Below are positions 9,036 through 19,465 of a stretch of 64,000 nucleotides of DNA, one piece after another. Within the stretch, counting starts at the first letter, position 1; the number at the start of each line of letters is the position of its first letter. Source of the DNA: Adiantum capillus-veneris (lineage: Eukaryota; Streptophyta; Polypodiopsida; Polypodiales; Pteridaceae); the NCBI GenBank assembly GCA_014529385.2, contig CM043948.1, positions 75,414,791 through 75,478,790 of the forward strand, given 5' to 3'. Both the position numbers and the translations under genes were made by a program. Under the pieces are notes generated by a model. It was not told the DNA's origin. It did not search any database and saw only the letters and a list, made by a program, of their open reading frames with translations.

Positions 9036-10707
9036 CCAAAACAACTACAAGGCTTCTCCCATAGACACTTCATAGTCGTCCGAGAGGATTCAGACTAGGA
9101 GGGGGGGAGGTATACAGGAGCTACAAAGCAGCTACAAGCGGGAAAAACAAAGAAAAACAAAAATTATATTACAAGGACAGTGTCTTACATGATTTTGCAA
9201 TTTTTTATGTTTGATTGCGGATATTGATAATATTTATGCCCTTATATACCTTTTTTTGCAACAAGAAGAGATCAAATGATGAATTTGGGTCTCTAGATGT
9301 TTAAATATCACTAAATAAGAGTGTTTTTGGAGCTAAAAAGTGGAAAAAATTGGTAATCCAAGTCCAGAAATCACAAAGAAGTGTATATTCATATACACAG
9401 GGTTACCAGCTATTTATCGTGTATGTTTGGAATTTTTTGGCTTCAATTTGCTATTTTCCTTTATTTTTTTATGATTTTCTTAATAAAAGTAAAAGAAAAA
9501 TAAAAAAGCAGGTGAAATGAGATCGGAAAAAAGAAAAGAATAGACGGTGATGGTCCTAATGACAAGGGCAACCCATGGTAAAAATTGCGTACAATTCTGA
9601 AAAAGTTGCGGAAAGCCCGAAATGACAATATTTTGGCAAAGTGGACAGATTTCTCAGAAACAGGTCAAAAGGAGTCCAAATTGAGAAATTTCAAATCCTA
9701 AAGTGCATTTCACGACAAGATAGGAGCACATGTCAAATTTGGTAACAAGTGATCCGGGAAGCCCGAAGTTAAGTATTTTTCACTTCACTATCAAGCTCAT
9801 TTCCACTATTACCTTCTTGGAGAGAGCAAAGAGCACACAGGAGCATCCGACCTTCTACCGCCTTCTACGACTGCTACGAGAGCTCAGAGGACACCAGACA
9901 TGAGAGGTAGACTCGTTGCCATAAGCTTTTGATGCTTATCGTTAACTTTTGTCGCGAAAACTCACCAAAACCAAGAAACAAGAGCAGACGGGGAATGGGG
10001 AAGAACGCTAGGTAGGGGCACAACCGCCTAACCAAACCTTGCAAGAACTTAGAGGTGGGTTACCCTAGTATAGGAGATGAGTTTCTAACACTCAAAGCTC
10101 GAGAAAGAACGACTGAAAAAACCCTAGGTCAACAGAGCCTGCAAGAGGCAAACAGAAAAAAGTTGTCGGAACGACACAAAACTTCTCAGGAAGCTTAACA
10201 ACATCGAGGGCAATGCAACCATGGAGTATCTCCGGGTTTGGATCACCAAAAGTAGGTCGGAACAACCGATTCGGCTGCGGACACACAAAGCGTCATTTTG
10301 GCATAACGGCTAAAATTGACGACCAAATGACATGAAACTTCACAAGCAGCTTCAAATATACATGGATGACTTATGTTTGCAAGCAAAACCCAAAAGAAAG
10401 CTGATTCACTTACCGATGGTGAAAAAGACGCTTTCGGGCAACCAAATGGAGAAAGATGGAGAACGGGGAGCCAAAGTCAACCAAATAGGTGGCTTCACAA
10501 CATATCCAATGAGCTGGAAATGCAACTCTCGAGAAGAAAAGTTGAAGAAATTCAACTCCAAGGCAAAAAGACGACTTCGGAGACTGAAATGCCTATAAGG
10601 GGGCTTTTTAGCTAAACTGATGACTTTTTAAGTTGAAAACTAGTTAGCAGGGCTTAGGGCACTAGCACAAAGCATTCTTTGCACAAAAAAACCAACATTT
10701 CAAGAAA
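9036..10707 (+). other. Noncoding region between pol and palindrome array
   Basis: No credible ORF is present. Blocks align with the matching region of element 2 read on the minus strand. These are the internal polypurine tract, a TTTGATTGCG block near 9210, an 18-base block at 9900-9917 identical to minus-strand 32125-32108, and a block at about 10615-10664 matching minus-strand 31540-31490. Short open frames near 10332-10615 are not kept in element 2. Confidence 0.7.
9097..9110 (+). other. Internal polypurine tract after pol
   Basis: AGGAGGGGGGGAGG, preceded by GACT, lies about 60 bases after the pol stop. Element 2 has the same context, GACTAGGAAGGGGGGAGG on the minus strand, at the same place. 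It resembles the polypurine tract next to the 3' LTR but is some 6.1 kb upstream of it. It could prime plus-strand DNA internally or mark the end of an older, shorter element. Confidence 0.6.
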
Positions 10708-11718
10708 AGACATCATACGCGTATGATGTCTCACAGCATGATTTTCACATCCATTTCAACATTTGAGTGCATAGCCTCATTCCACATGTTAATCACATCC
10801 TATGAACCAAGTATCATGAGAATTGGAGTTAGAAAACCCAAGGAAAACCAAAAAGACGCAAAGTAGGCCATAAAATTGATTTTTGGTCCTAATTTTGTCA
10901 AAATAACTCCAAACTCATTGAAACTTTGTAGGATTGTTGATTAACACATCTACAAGCTATCTGGAACCAAAAAGCACCATTTTGACACAAAAGACATCAT
11001 ACGCGTATGATGTCTATTTGCACTTACAGAGCAAAAAATGCTCATTTGTCATCATACATCCATTATATATATCTAATACATGCTACATATGAAGTTTGGA
11101 ACCATTTGGTCAGGTGGATCACCCCATTAGCCCAATTAAGAGAAAATCCTTCATACAAAGCCTATTTTTGTCCCAAATCCAACATATTCAAGTCCAAACC
11201 AAGATTTGAGTATAAACAGTCCTTCACTAGCACATGGAGAGTCCACAGAACCAATCCCATGAAAAATTGACGAAAAAGACATCATACGCGTATGATGTCT
11301 CCAGAGCCATTTTTAGTCCAAATTCTATCCAAACTTGATGAATCCACTGAATAAGCCTATCTAAAGCCAAAACCAAGCTTATAGAGAAAATTGGTCCAAA
11401 AATGCACCAAAAGACATCATACGCGTATGATGTCTCACTATGTGATTTTGGCATCTAAGGGCTTCAACCACCAAACAGAAGTGTTCTACATGCCATTTGA
11501 AGGTGATCCACCAAGTTTTACCCAATTTGGATCATAAAATCCATTTCCCTTTCAAAATTTTGCCAAGAGCCTGAACTGGACTGAACTGGCCAAAACTTGA
11601 CCAAATGGGATCCAAACTCAAATCCAAGCATATGACACTCATGTATACACTATCAGCTACAAGCACAACCAATATGAAGTCATTCTGACACAAAAGACAT
11701 CATACGCGTATGATGTCT
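10708..11718. repeat. Palindrome array of element 1 (five identical 24-bp palindromes)
   Basis: Five copies of a perfect 24-bp palindrome, with half-site AGACATCATACG followed by its reverse complement, start at 10708, 10992, 11277, 11412 and 11695. Start-to-start spacings are 284, 285, 135 and 283. The centre is ACGCGT. All five are identical over 24 bases, while the DNA between them is related but strongly diverged, for instance in the shared TCCAAA stretches and in TGACACAA just upstream of two copies. The pattern is an old tandem repeat in which only the palindrome was held constant. No ORF crosses the array with conservation. Confidence 0.93.
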
Positions 11719-11884
11719 CAAGCATGTTTTTGAGCCCAGTTTGCATATTTTTTCACCTACATTGCATCCTTAGGCCCTGAATAGCTCATGTTTCAATTTT
11801 CAAGTCATTTGAATAGTTAAAAGCTTCATTTCGGCTTTCAGTACTAAAAAGACGCTAACTTCTGAAATTGGAGTTACAGGATCC
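11719..11884 (+). other. Leader of ORF-X
   Basis: This short noncoding stretch ends in GGATCCATGG, the ORF-X start context. Element 2 has GGATCTATGG at the same position. A CTTAGGCCCT block is shared by both elements. TTACAG at about 11874-11879 could serve as a splice acceptor, but element 2 does not keep it. Confidence 0.4.
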
Positions 11885-14800
11885 ATGGATTCCGCTAAGT
11901 CATCGGCAACTAAGAGAAAAAGACCAACCATCAAGGATGCTCTTGCAGAAGCAGAACCTTTTGATATTCCAACAGAAACCCTCAAGCCAACCAAGACTTG
12001 GGTGGAGGAAGCAGTACTAGAAAAAGAGGGAATAAAGATCTACCAGGGGACTTTCAGAGATCCTCAAGGGCAATCGGTCGATGTACCTATGATCCCACGA
12101 GAATTAGTGGATTATAGCAGATCAGAGAACATCAGCAGATACCTGGAAAAGACTGACTTACACAGGTTCTTCACCTCGAGACCATCAGGTGTAGACACAA
12201 GAAGAGTGTATGAGTTGGCAACATCCATTCAGAAGGATGGGAAAGCCACGTTGACAGCCATGGATGGAGAAACAGTTGAAGTACAGATCACTCCACAGCT
12301 CATTGCAGATGCATTGAAGCTGCACAACAAAGGGAGTTCTGTCAGAGAATGAAGGGAGGCCATAGAGGTCTATGGATCAAAGAAACAAAATACAACCTAC
12401 GGAGATATGGCAGATCAACGAGCGGCAACCCTTTGCCGATTATACAACCAGTTTCTCCATGTGTGCAGTAAAAGACCGCAGAAGTATACTACACCACCCC
12501 ATGCCATTGCGACAACCATCACATGGGCACTAAAGAGCAACATGCCAAAAGAGGTGAATTATGCTCAATACATCCACGAGCAAGTAATCGCCATGCACAA
12601 CCAGAAGCCAAAGTACATAGGAGGAGGAGAAATCCTAACAAGAATAGCTTATGAAGCTATTGGAGCGAGGGATCAAGGGCCACGGGTTCCCTCCCAGAAT
12701 GAGTGGCTTAGAGAAGCCGATGAAGAGAAAGAACAGCAAGAAGTATCCAAGAGGGCGTCCACAAGAGCACGCCGAAAACTAGAAATAGTTTCAGAACCTG
12801 AAGAGGCTGGGGACGAGCCGCTCAAGAAGAAAGCGAAGAAGAAGGCTGATCCCAAGCAAACCAAAAGTCAAAAAGCCGCAAGAATGGAAAGGCTGGTGGA
12901 GCAGTTTAGAGCAGAAAGAGCTCTAAAGGGGGACTTTGAAGAAATGTGGGTGCCAGACCCCACTAAAGTCGGAACCAGCTCAGCCAGGCCACATGTTGAT
13001 CAATATGATCAATATATTAGAGCTTATGAGGAGTCGGAGGCCATACTGGAGCAGCAACCTGTCGAGCCTTATACTGAAGAGGAAGTACAGCTTTTAAAAG
13101 GTGAGCTGAAAAAGGACGACAAGGAGAAGAAAGAAGTAGATGAGTCTACTTAACTTCGAGAGAAAGACGGGCAAGCAAACAAAGGGAAAGCCAAGATGAC
13201 TGAGGACAATCAGCCCTCCTTTACTGATGTACCAAGCCCGAAGAAGACGGAAATTATTGTGGAGGAGACCACAATAGAAATAGAAACAGAAGTTATGGAA
13301 AAGCCGGAGGCCGGGACCAAGGAAAAGGAGATAGATCCAGTTCAGCAAAAGAAAGATGATTATGAGGATCTGGTAGCGATCGGATACAATGAAGAAGAGG
13401 CCCTGGAGGCAGTTTATGGGATATCCCTACGAAAACAAGATGATCGGGAAGGGACGAAGGAAAAGACAAAGGGTACAATGGAGAGTGAAGAGAAAATGGA
13501 CGAACAGAACATACTAGAAGAGCCGAAGCCATTGGAGGTGGTGGCAGAAAGAGCTGTCAAGTTGACAGATGAAGATGAAAAAGACATGCACATGGTGCAT
13601 GAACTGCTCAGCAAGATTAAAGAAAGATCCAGAGCAAAGGAAGTAGCAATTGAGACAGAAAACAAAAGGAAGCAGAGTTGCAGAAGAAGTTAGAGAATGC
13701 TATGACTGAATCTGAAAGTCATAAAGCATCACTCTACGACGCAGAAAACGAGAGAGACGGCTTGATACTCCAACTAGCCGAAGCTTCAAGAGAGGTAACA
13801 AGTTCACAGGAAGCAAAGGAGCGAATAGAAGATGAGCTGGAGGCAGCCAAGGATGAGCTCATTGAGCTAAGGGAAAGAGTCGAACTTCAAGAAAGGACAA
13901 TCACGAGACTCAGGACCACCCCTAGAGCTAGCAGAGCAGGAACAGAACAAGAGGGAGCCCTCGTACCATCTCTGGAAGATCAGGTCAGAAGTTTGCAAAG
14001 AGAGCTAAGGTTAGAGCAAGTGCAAAGATTGCACATGGCGGAGGGATCATTGGCTGCAGAGGAGAGGCTCACATCAGAAAACCAAACACTAAGGACAGAA
14101 AATGAGGCCCTCCGCAAACAGCTCCAAGACCTCCAAGAGCAACAAAGAAGAGAAATAGAGACACCACAAGAAGAAGCAGGGGGAGCAGCCATAGAGCTAC
14201 CAGAAACTGGAGAGGCAACCACAATTGAAGATCCAGCCCCAGTTCAAGAAGTGGCCTCAACATCAGGAATCTCTGAAGAAGAAGAACAAAGGCTCTAGGA
14301 CCAAATAGAAAAGTCAACAGAGGAAAGTGCCAAGGCGGAAATGGAATGGGAAAGGAGACTCCTCATCTCCATTAGACTTCAAGGTTTAGACACAAAAGTG
14401 CTCCATGAAGAGTGGATGCAACCCAGCCTGCCTTTCCCTCTGATGAAATTTGAAGTGATAAAGACGAAAAAGAGAATAGAGGAGGAGCAGTATGTTGCTC
14501 TTTACGAAGGCGACATCACAAAAGATGAACAATCAAAGAAGATTGTAGATTCTCAACCTAGATGGAGGAAAGGTTGGCTGAACAAATACCCAGCCTACCT
14601 CGTCTACTTGGTAGAGGCTCCAAAGGAGATTCGGGAGGATGCAACCTTCTGCCCGGTGCCAAGAGTCAGAAGCTGGAAAGAGCATGGCAGGATTGCAGAA
14701 AAGAAGCCAAATTGGCTTAATTACCCAAGGATGCCAGGACCAAAGGCAGGAGAGAGAATAGGTAAAGCCTACATGGTGAAAACCCTAACGGGCACCATCA

Positions 14801-15159
14801 AACTCTTTACTGGCTCTCCTGACCTTTCGTGTCAGATGCTAAAGAAAATATGAAGGACTCTCTTAGCATGCATTGAAGTGTTCGCGCCAGATAAAGCCAC
14901 GACCTCGAGTCTACTATCGACGGCCGACACAGTGACGGATATGATGTATGATCTTTCATTGCAGCCATCACCAAAGGTGTTACATCTCTTATACCAAAGA
15001 ATTATATTTTTGCCTAGCTTCCACATGCAAACATTCGAAGAAGCTTTCTACACCGGCTTTTTCACTCACGAAAGAAAAATATTCGGCCCAACCTTGACCA
15101 TCGGCAACCTACGCTACGAATCACATCTGCAGATGCTCAAGACGACAGGACTCTATTGA
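11885..15159 (+). pseudogene. ORF-X: extra 3' ORF with basic segments and coiled coil (broken)
   Basis: One reading frame of about 1,090 codons is interrupted by stops near 12350, 13151, 14296 and 14851 and by a frameshift near 13680. The start at 11885 (MDSAKSSATKRKRP) matches element 2 (MESSKSPAKKKR). The N-terminal part has a basic cluster and a GETVEVQITPQLIADAL segment that only vaguely recalls N-terminal domains of plant retroelement ORFs. A second basic cluster (KKKAKKKADPKQTKSQKAAR) lies near 12830. About 13680-14160 encodes a long heptad-rich coiled coil (LENAMTESE, DELEAAKDELIELRERV). The C-terminal 270 residues (ACIEVFAPDK, PSPKVLHLLYQRIIFLPS) are the best kept between elements. 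Extra ORFs between pol and the 3' LTR are known in Tat-lineage elements, and I do not recognise a functional family here. Position and charge suggest a nuclear oligomer, which is inference. Confidence 0.75.
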
Positions 15160-15196
15160 CCAAGCCTAAAAGTCATGTCAGGGACGACATGAACGC

Positions 15197-15208
15197 GGAG
15201 GGGGGGAG
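15197..15208 (+). other. Polypurine tract of element 1
   Basis: GGAGGGGGGGAG lies directly before the LTR start TGTTGAG. Element 2 has AGAAGGGGGGAG before TGTTGACA. This is the expected primer site for plus-strand synthesis. Confidence 0.9.
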
Positions 15209-15417
15209 TGTTGAGCCAGCAGAGGATCACACCCACATTTTTGCTCACACCCATCATTTTGTAACCATTGATTGTAATAAATGTCTTTCCGACATTAATT
15301 TTGATTTGAGCCATTAATTAAGTAACGGGACTCAATTGAGTTTCCAGCTTGTAATCCCGAAGTAATTTCACCTGTTGATATAAATAATTAGAGATGTTCT
15401 CACCTCCAAGGCTGAGG

Positions 15418-15425
15418 TATATAAG
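15418..15425 (+). promoter_or_regulatory. Candidate TATA box of the element 1 LTR
   Basis: TATATAAG occurs about 210 bases into the LTR. A matching ATATATAAG occupies the homologous place in the element 2 LTR. Transcription would start some 25-35 bases downstream, ahead of the GA tract. Confidence 0.6.
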
Positions 15426-15493
15426 CCAAAGTTTTGTAACCTAAGGAGGATTCAATTAATCAAAGTGAGTTTTTGAGCGCCGTGACTGTGTCT

Positions 15494-15518
15494 GAGAGAG
15501 AGAGAGAGAGAGAGAGAG
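15494..15518 (+). repeat. GA microsatellite in the LTR
   Basis: (GA)n of about 25 bases lies downstream of the TATA box. Element 2 LTRs carry a much longer GA tract in the same relative place, so the tract belongs to the LTR design rather than being random. Confidence 0.9.
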
Positions 15519-16129
15519 TCTTATCTTCTTGCTACGCGAGCTATGGGGCCGCCATTGGAGAAGCGACACCGCCATTGTGTTAGCAACGGTGAGAGCTACG
15601 CACAGATACCAAGAGTGCGCGCTATCGGCTTCTACGTGTGGTAAGTTCCTACGAGCTTCGGTGTGAGTTTTCTTCCAACTCGTGTGTCAGAATAGAGCGT
15701 GCAGCATATCTATAGAACCACAACGAGTAGAGCTACACATTAGTACCATCGGGGTCAAGTTTCGGTCACCTGTATTTTTCGACCTGTCTTCATACGCGTT
15801 TACCGCACGGAGTGGTTATAGGTTGATTTTGCAGTTCAAGTCTTTAGGGTGTTGTTCTTACCTAGTGTATAGACTTCCCCTTGAGTTTGAGATCGATTCA
15901 ATGATTCTAGATCCTGTTTCGTATAGCATTCGTTCGTCACTTGCGTATTTTAGAACTTAGATTTGATTTCCTTAGTAGTGATTGTCATTAGAAGGTCGAG
16001 TAGGTGATTTGACACCCACCTAGTTGTTTCCATGCGCCTGCGGGTCAAGCTCCGTCCTCGTCTGAAAAATTCTGTTGTTGGTTGAGTTCTCGCTATTTAG
16101 CTTCCGCTAGCGGCGTAACCGCCTTAACA

Positions 16130-16924
16130 AGTATACATGCATCTCACTAAAAGGGAATAAAGGATGGGTGAAAAAATCGAATAAGTCTACACCTTTCATC
16201 TTTAAAGAGGATGAGTTATATAAGTATATCTTTTGGCTACTTAATAACAGTTGTATCCAAGTAGATGATACCTGCTACAAACAAATTTTAGGGATCCCAA
16301 TGGGATTTCCATGCTCTCCAATTATGTGTAATCTCTATCTTTGTTACTTCGAATACCAATGGCTCTTAAAAATATTAAATAACCCAGCAAGTACTTCGTT
16401 ACTCACACACTTTGAACATTCGTTCATATTTATGGATGACCTATGTAGCCTCAAAAATACTATGTTTGAGATTACTCTTAAAGATATATATCCACCTTGC
16501 CTTAATATTAAACCTACATTCTCTGATAGGGTTCTATGGCAGGATAAATGGGTAATTTCTAGGACTCACCTCCTGAATATTGAGTTTACTTTGACTCCCC
16601 CATTCTTGGGAAATTTATATACTCACTTTTTTTGGAAAAGAGAAAAGCTCAAGCTTGTCCTCAGAATTTAAAAAGAGGAAAAGCAATAGACCCTTCAAGA
16701 ATTCTCTACACACCTGTCTAGGATTGCTTTTTCTTATAATGTATGCCTCATCTGTCTGTTTTATAGCATATGAAGAAATCAATACTCTGATTACCAAGTT
16801 CATTAATAATGGGTTTACAAAACAATACCTCGTTGCATGTATCTGCAACTCCCTAAAAAAACATAACTGGACCTACCTTAAGTTTGACTTACAAAATTTG
16901 ATAAGTCTACTTAAATCAGAATAA
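16130..16924 (+). pseudogene. Penelope-like element reverse transcriptase, 3' part
   Basis: The frame is open straight from the LTR junction, so element 1 probably inserted into this ORF. Motifs are QILGIPMGFPCSP followed by CNLYLCYFE, then the active-site box FMDDLCSL near 16430-16450 and IYPPCLNIK. These order and spacing features are typical of Penelope-like RTs, not of LTR or LINE RTs. A frameshift near 16660 moves the frame, which continues with KSNRPFKNSLH and a thumb-like region to the stop near 16924. No GIY-YIG endonuclease is seen downstream. That fits either loss or a clade with an N-terminal endonuclease, whose 5' part would lie left of the window. Confidence 0.7.
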
Positions 16925-16969
16925 ATCTAACTACAACATCGCATGTTGCAAATTAATATAAACACTTCT

Positions 16970-17009
16970 TGAGGTAGTAGGCCCCTATTCTATGGGGTCT
17001 ACTACCTCA
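16970..17009 (+). other. 16-bp stem hairpin after the Penelope-like RT
   Basis: Arms at 16970-16985 and 16994-17009 pair along all 16 positions (one G-U) around an 8-base loop TATTCTAT. It lies about 45 bases after the RT stop and may be a 3' structure of that element. Confidence 0.6.
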
Positions 17010-19370
17010 TAGGATATGGTGCCTGGGAATGGGTGGGCACACACACACAAAATGACATGGGTTCTTTCACTGGACAAAAACGCTTAGCTGATAATTATTT
17101 CAGGAGCCCTTCATCTACATCTCTATTATGCCGCCCATTACATGATCACACAAATAGCTGTCACAATAAAAGCAGGTGTTTGGATGCTCAACTAAAGGTA
17201 GGATACGAGTCGCCAAGGCTACCCCATACTCCCGAGTGCGGGGAGTACTGTTAAAATATCCTCTTAGTAGATGGCCATAACTACGATAAAAAAAAATCTT
17301 ATGAGGAGGTAGGAACTGGGCTAGCAGGTATAACCGATCTGAAAAACCTTGCTTTATTGAATGTTCTATGTAATATATAATGTGGACCTAGGCACAGAGC
17401 CTTAGTAACCATCGCCAATCGGATATTTTTTTTGAAATGCTCATGACCCCAAAGAGTCACACGCGTCACTCGGTCCTGATATGTCCACCACTTAGTTTGG
17501 GAAACAGAGGTTCCTAACTGCGGAAATAGATGAAGTTCATAACGGAGTAACGTTGCTCTCCGAGTAGATTCACTTGATAGATAAAGATGTGCAGTTTTGC
17601 TATGGAAAAAACCTGTTCTTGACTGTATGCCATAATTTGTTAGATACACCGGGTAAGCAAATTAGCTGAAGATGCTAACTCCGGAAAAGTTACTCTGGAC
17701 TCGGTTTTTGTAAAAATATCACCCATCTTTTATAGACCCACTTGATGACTCCTAGACCAAATTGGAAATAAAAAAGATTACCCAAAATTGATTAAACTCT
17801 CACTTTTAAGATCGGCGCATGTTTCACCCTAGTGGATAGCTGAATGACATAAGCTTATTGTAGGGTTGGGAAAGTATGTGTAACTTGCTGTGTATGATCA
17901 TCCAAGGCTAGATACAATAACTCGTAACAAATTTACGGACCGGGTATTGACTATGGGAATAGATTGTTATCTAGTGCCTTGGTGATGTGGTGGACAGTAT
18001 GACCTGTCCTTGCATTTAACTTAATACTATCTTTTCATTGTACAAAAAATGCTCTGTAGTGGGTTTAGTAGTCTCTGCATTAAGTTTTCGTCCCTCTGCT
18101 GCACGCTACCGCCTGTGAACTGGGGTGTGGGTCTGCAACCAAATACAGTAGCGGATGTGGCATGACATGCCTGTAAACCTCCGGATCTTTGGCTGGGGGT
18201 AATCCCTGTGTATATGCCTTTGTTGGCGACCTCAATTGTGGGTAACATGTCCAACTCTGTGTCGCGTCTTCTGCAGATGGGCTTCAACAAGTATAAAAGA
18301 CTCACAAGGTGAGTACTCATACTCACTTAGCAGCGTGCTCTGTTATCACCTCTGTGTGTGTGAGTTCTAAACTGTGTGAGTAAATATCTACTCACTGCTG
18401 TGAGCTCAACATACCGAAAAAGTCTGAGAAGGCGATTGTGGAGGCTTCTTTGTCTCCTAATCTACAGGTTAACAAAAATTTGTTTTGTTCTCGAGTCTGT
18501 TGAAAGATAGTATGAGCCAGAATATGTGGCTTTGTAGAAAGTAGCTTATTTCTTTATAAAATGAAATGGTTAAAAAAAACATTATTCAATCTGTCCTTTT
18601 ATAAAAGAAACAGGTTCTGAAAAACAGTTTTTTTGTGGTTTATGGTAAGTAGCTCATATAAGCTAAGAATCACCAGGAATTTTACTATAGGTTTAATTTA
18701 TGACAGATGGGAAGTAGTGAGACTCTAATGATGCTGGTTTTTTGTGAAATATGCGGTGTGGCAAATAAAGTCCGGGTTCTATAAATGGTTTTTTGGTTGA
18801 GATTATATATGTCCCTATTGGTAAAAAACTACCAGGTTTCGAGTGTATTTTAATGAATGGCTGTACTAATTATTGGATGGCATGATGTCTAATGGAAATT
18901 GGTAGTTCTATGATGGTGGTTTTTTACTTCTCAAGAGAAGGTAAGCACTTATGAATTGGATACTTCAGGGCTCTGAATAAAAGCCGGAATTTCACAGAGA
19001 AATAAACTTAAAAAAGACTCAAAATAGTGAGCTGGATGGTTCGGTTACCTTGGTAAGTTGTAATACAAATGAGTTGTAGTACTCTAGGTAAGGTAACAGA
19101 TCTTGGACCGATTTGGTTTTTTAAGAACAAACGTATATTTTACTGAATCGACTAAAAGTTATTTTGAAATTACTGAATACCGGCTTCGGGCGTGTAGCCC
19201 TTTATTCTGATATTTTGTAGGAATTAAGTGGCATCATATACCGGATTGTGGTAGTAAATAGCTGGTTTCAAATTTACTTGGTCTTTTTTACCATAGTACA
19301 TCACATGCTGGGAATATTAGTGAAAGTTTCCGGTTGCTTTTCACCGATTCAGCATAGTGGCGGATTTCTT
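17010..19370. other. No gene seen
   Basis: AT-rich DNA with only short, uncorroborated open frames. A TATAAAAG at 18292-18299 followed by short direct and inverted GAGTACTCA-type repeats may be a remnant promoter or LTR. I cannot assign it. Confidence 0.5.
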
Positions 19371-19465
19371 TTCACACACACAAACACAAACACACACACA
19401 CACAACACACAAGCACACGCACGTGCGTGCGTGCGCATGTGCACGCACACACACACACACACACC
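19371..19465. repeat. CA/GT-rich microsatellite with self-complementary centre
   Basis: Imperfect (CA)n flanks a CGTGCGTGCGTGCGC core, so much of the tract alternates purine and pyrimidine. Reading frames on both strands here are artefacts of the repeat. Confidence 0.9.

Larger units (their letters stand above)
1..16129 (+). mobile_element. Giant Ty3/gypsy LTR retrotransposon, element 1 (5' end outside window)
   Basis: The visible order is gag, zinc knuckles plus protease, RT, RNase H, duplicated zinc-binding region, integrase, second protease-like domain, internal polypurine tract, palindrome array, ORF-X, polypurine tract and 3' LTR. Integrase downstream of RT/RH places it in Ty3/gypsy. 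The integrase tail has a GPY/F-like module and no chromodomain, which fits the Tat/Athila side of the family. The reading frame is already open at base 1, so the 5' LTR, leader and gag start lie before the window. Several single-base indels and stops make it non-autonomous as it stands, but the motifs are well kept and it looks younger than element 2. It lies within a Penelope-like RT remnant. Confidence 0.93.
15209..16129 (+). repeat. 3' LTR of element 1
   Basis: The LTR begins TGTTGA right after the polypurine tract and probably ends with TTAACA at 16129, giving near-inverted ends and about 921 bp. The start is firm. The end is inferred from this symmetry and from the open Penelope-like frame that begins right after it. 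Order inside: TATATAAG at 15418-15425, then a GTTTTGTAACC block and a short GA tract at 15494-15518. The LTRs of element 2 have the same order with little other similarity, so the two belong to related but distinct families. The 5' LTR is not in the window, so the insertion cannot be dated. Confidence 0.85.

Noticed and set aside
10355-10372. TACATGGATGACTTATGT, identical to the RT active-site codons at 5321-5338, in noncoding DNA
   Set aside because: The match does not extend and element 2 lacks it at the same place. Treated as chance or minor gene conversion, not a second RT.
10708-11718. Regular repeats suggesting a CRISPR array
   Set aside because: Plant nuclear DNA, spacing near 285 bp, and the intervening sequences are related to each other rather than unique spacers.
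16970-16981. TGAGGTAGTAGG equals the first 12 bases of animal let-7 microRNA
   Set aside because: Plants have no let-7, and the hairpin stem is too short for a microRNA precursor. Chance match.
17641-17700. CTGAAGA ... GAAAA resembling a hammerhead ribozyme core, which Penelope-like elements can carry
   Set aside because: No pairing stem II or flanking helices could be drawn, so it is not supported.
18027-18326. 99-codon minus-strand open frame
   Set aside because: No recognisable domain and no relative in the window. Could be chance.
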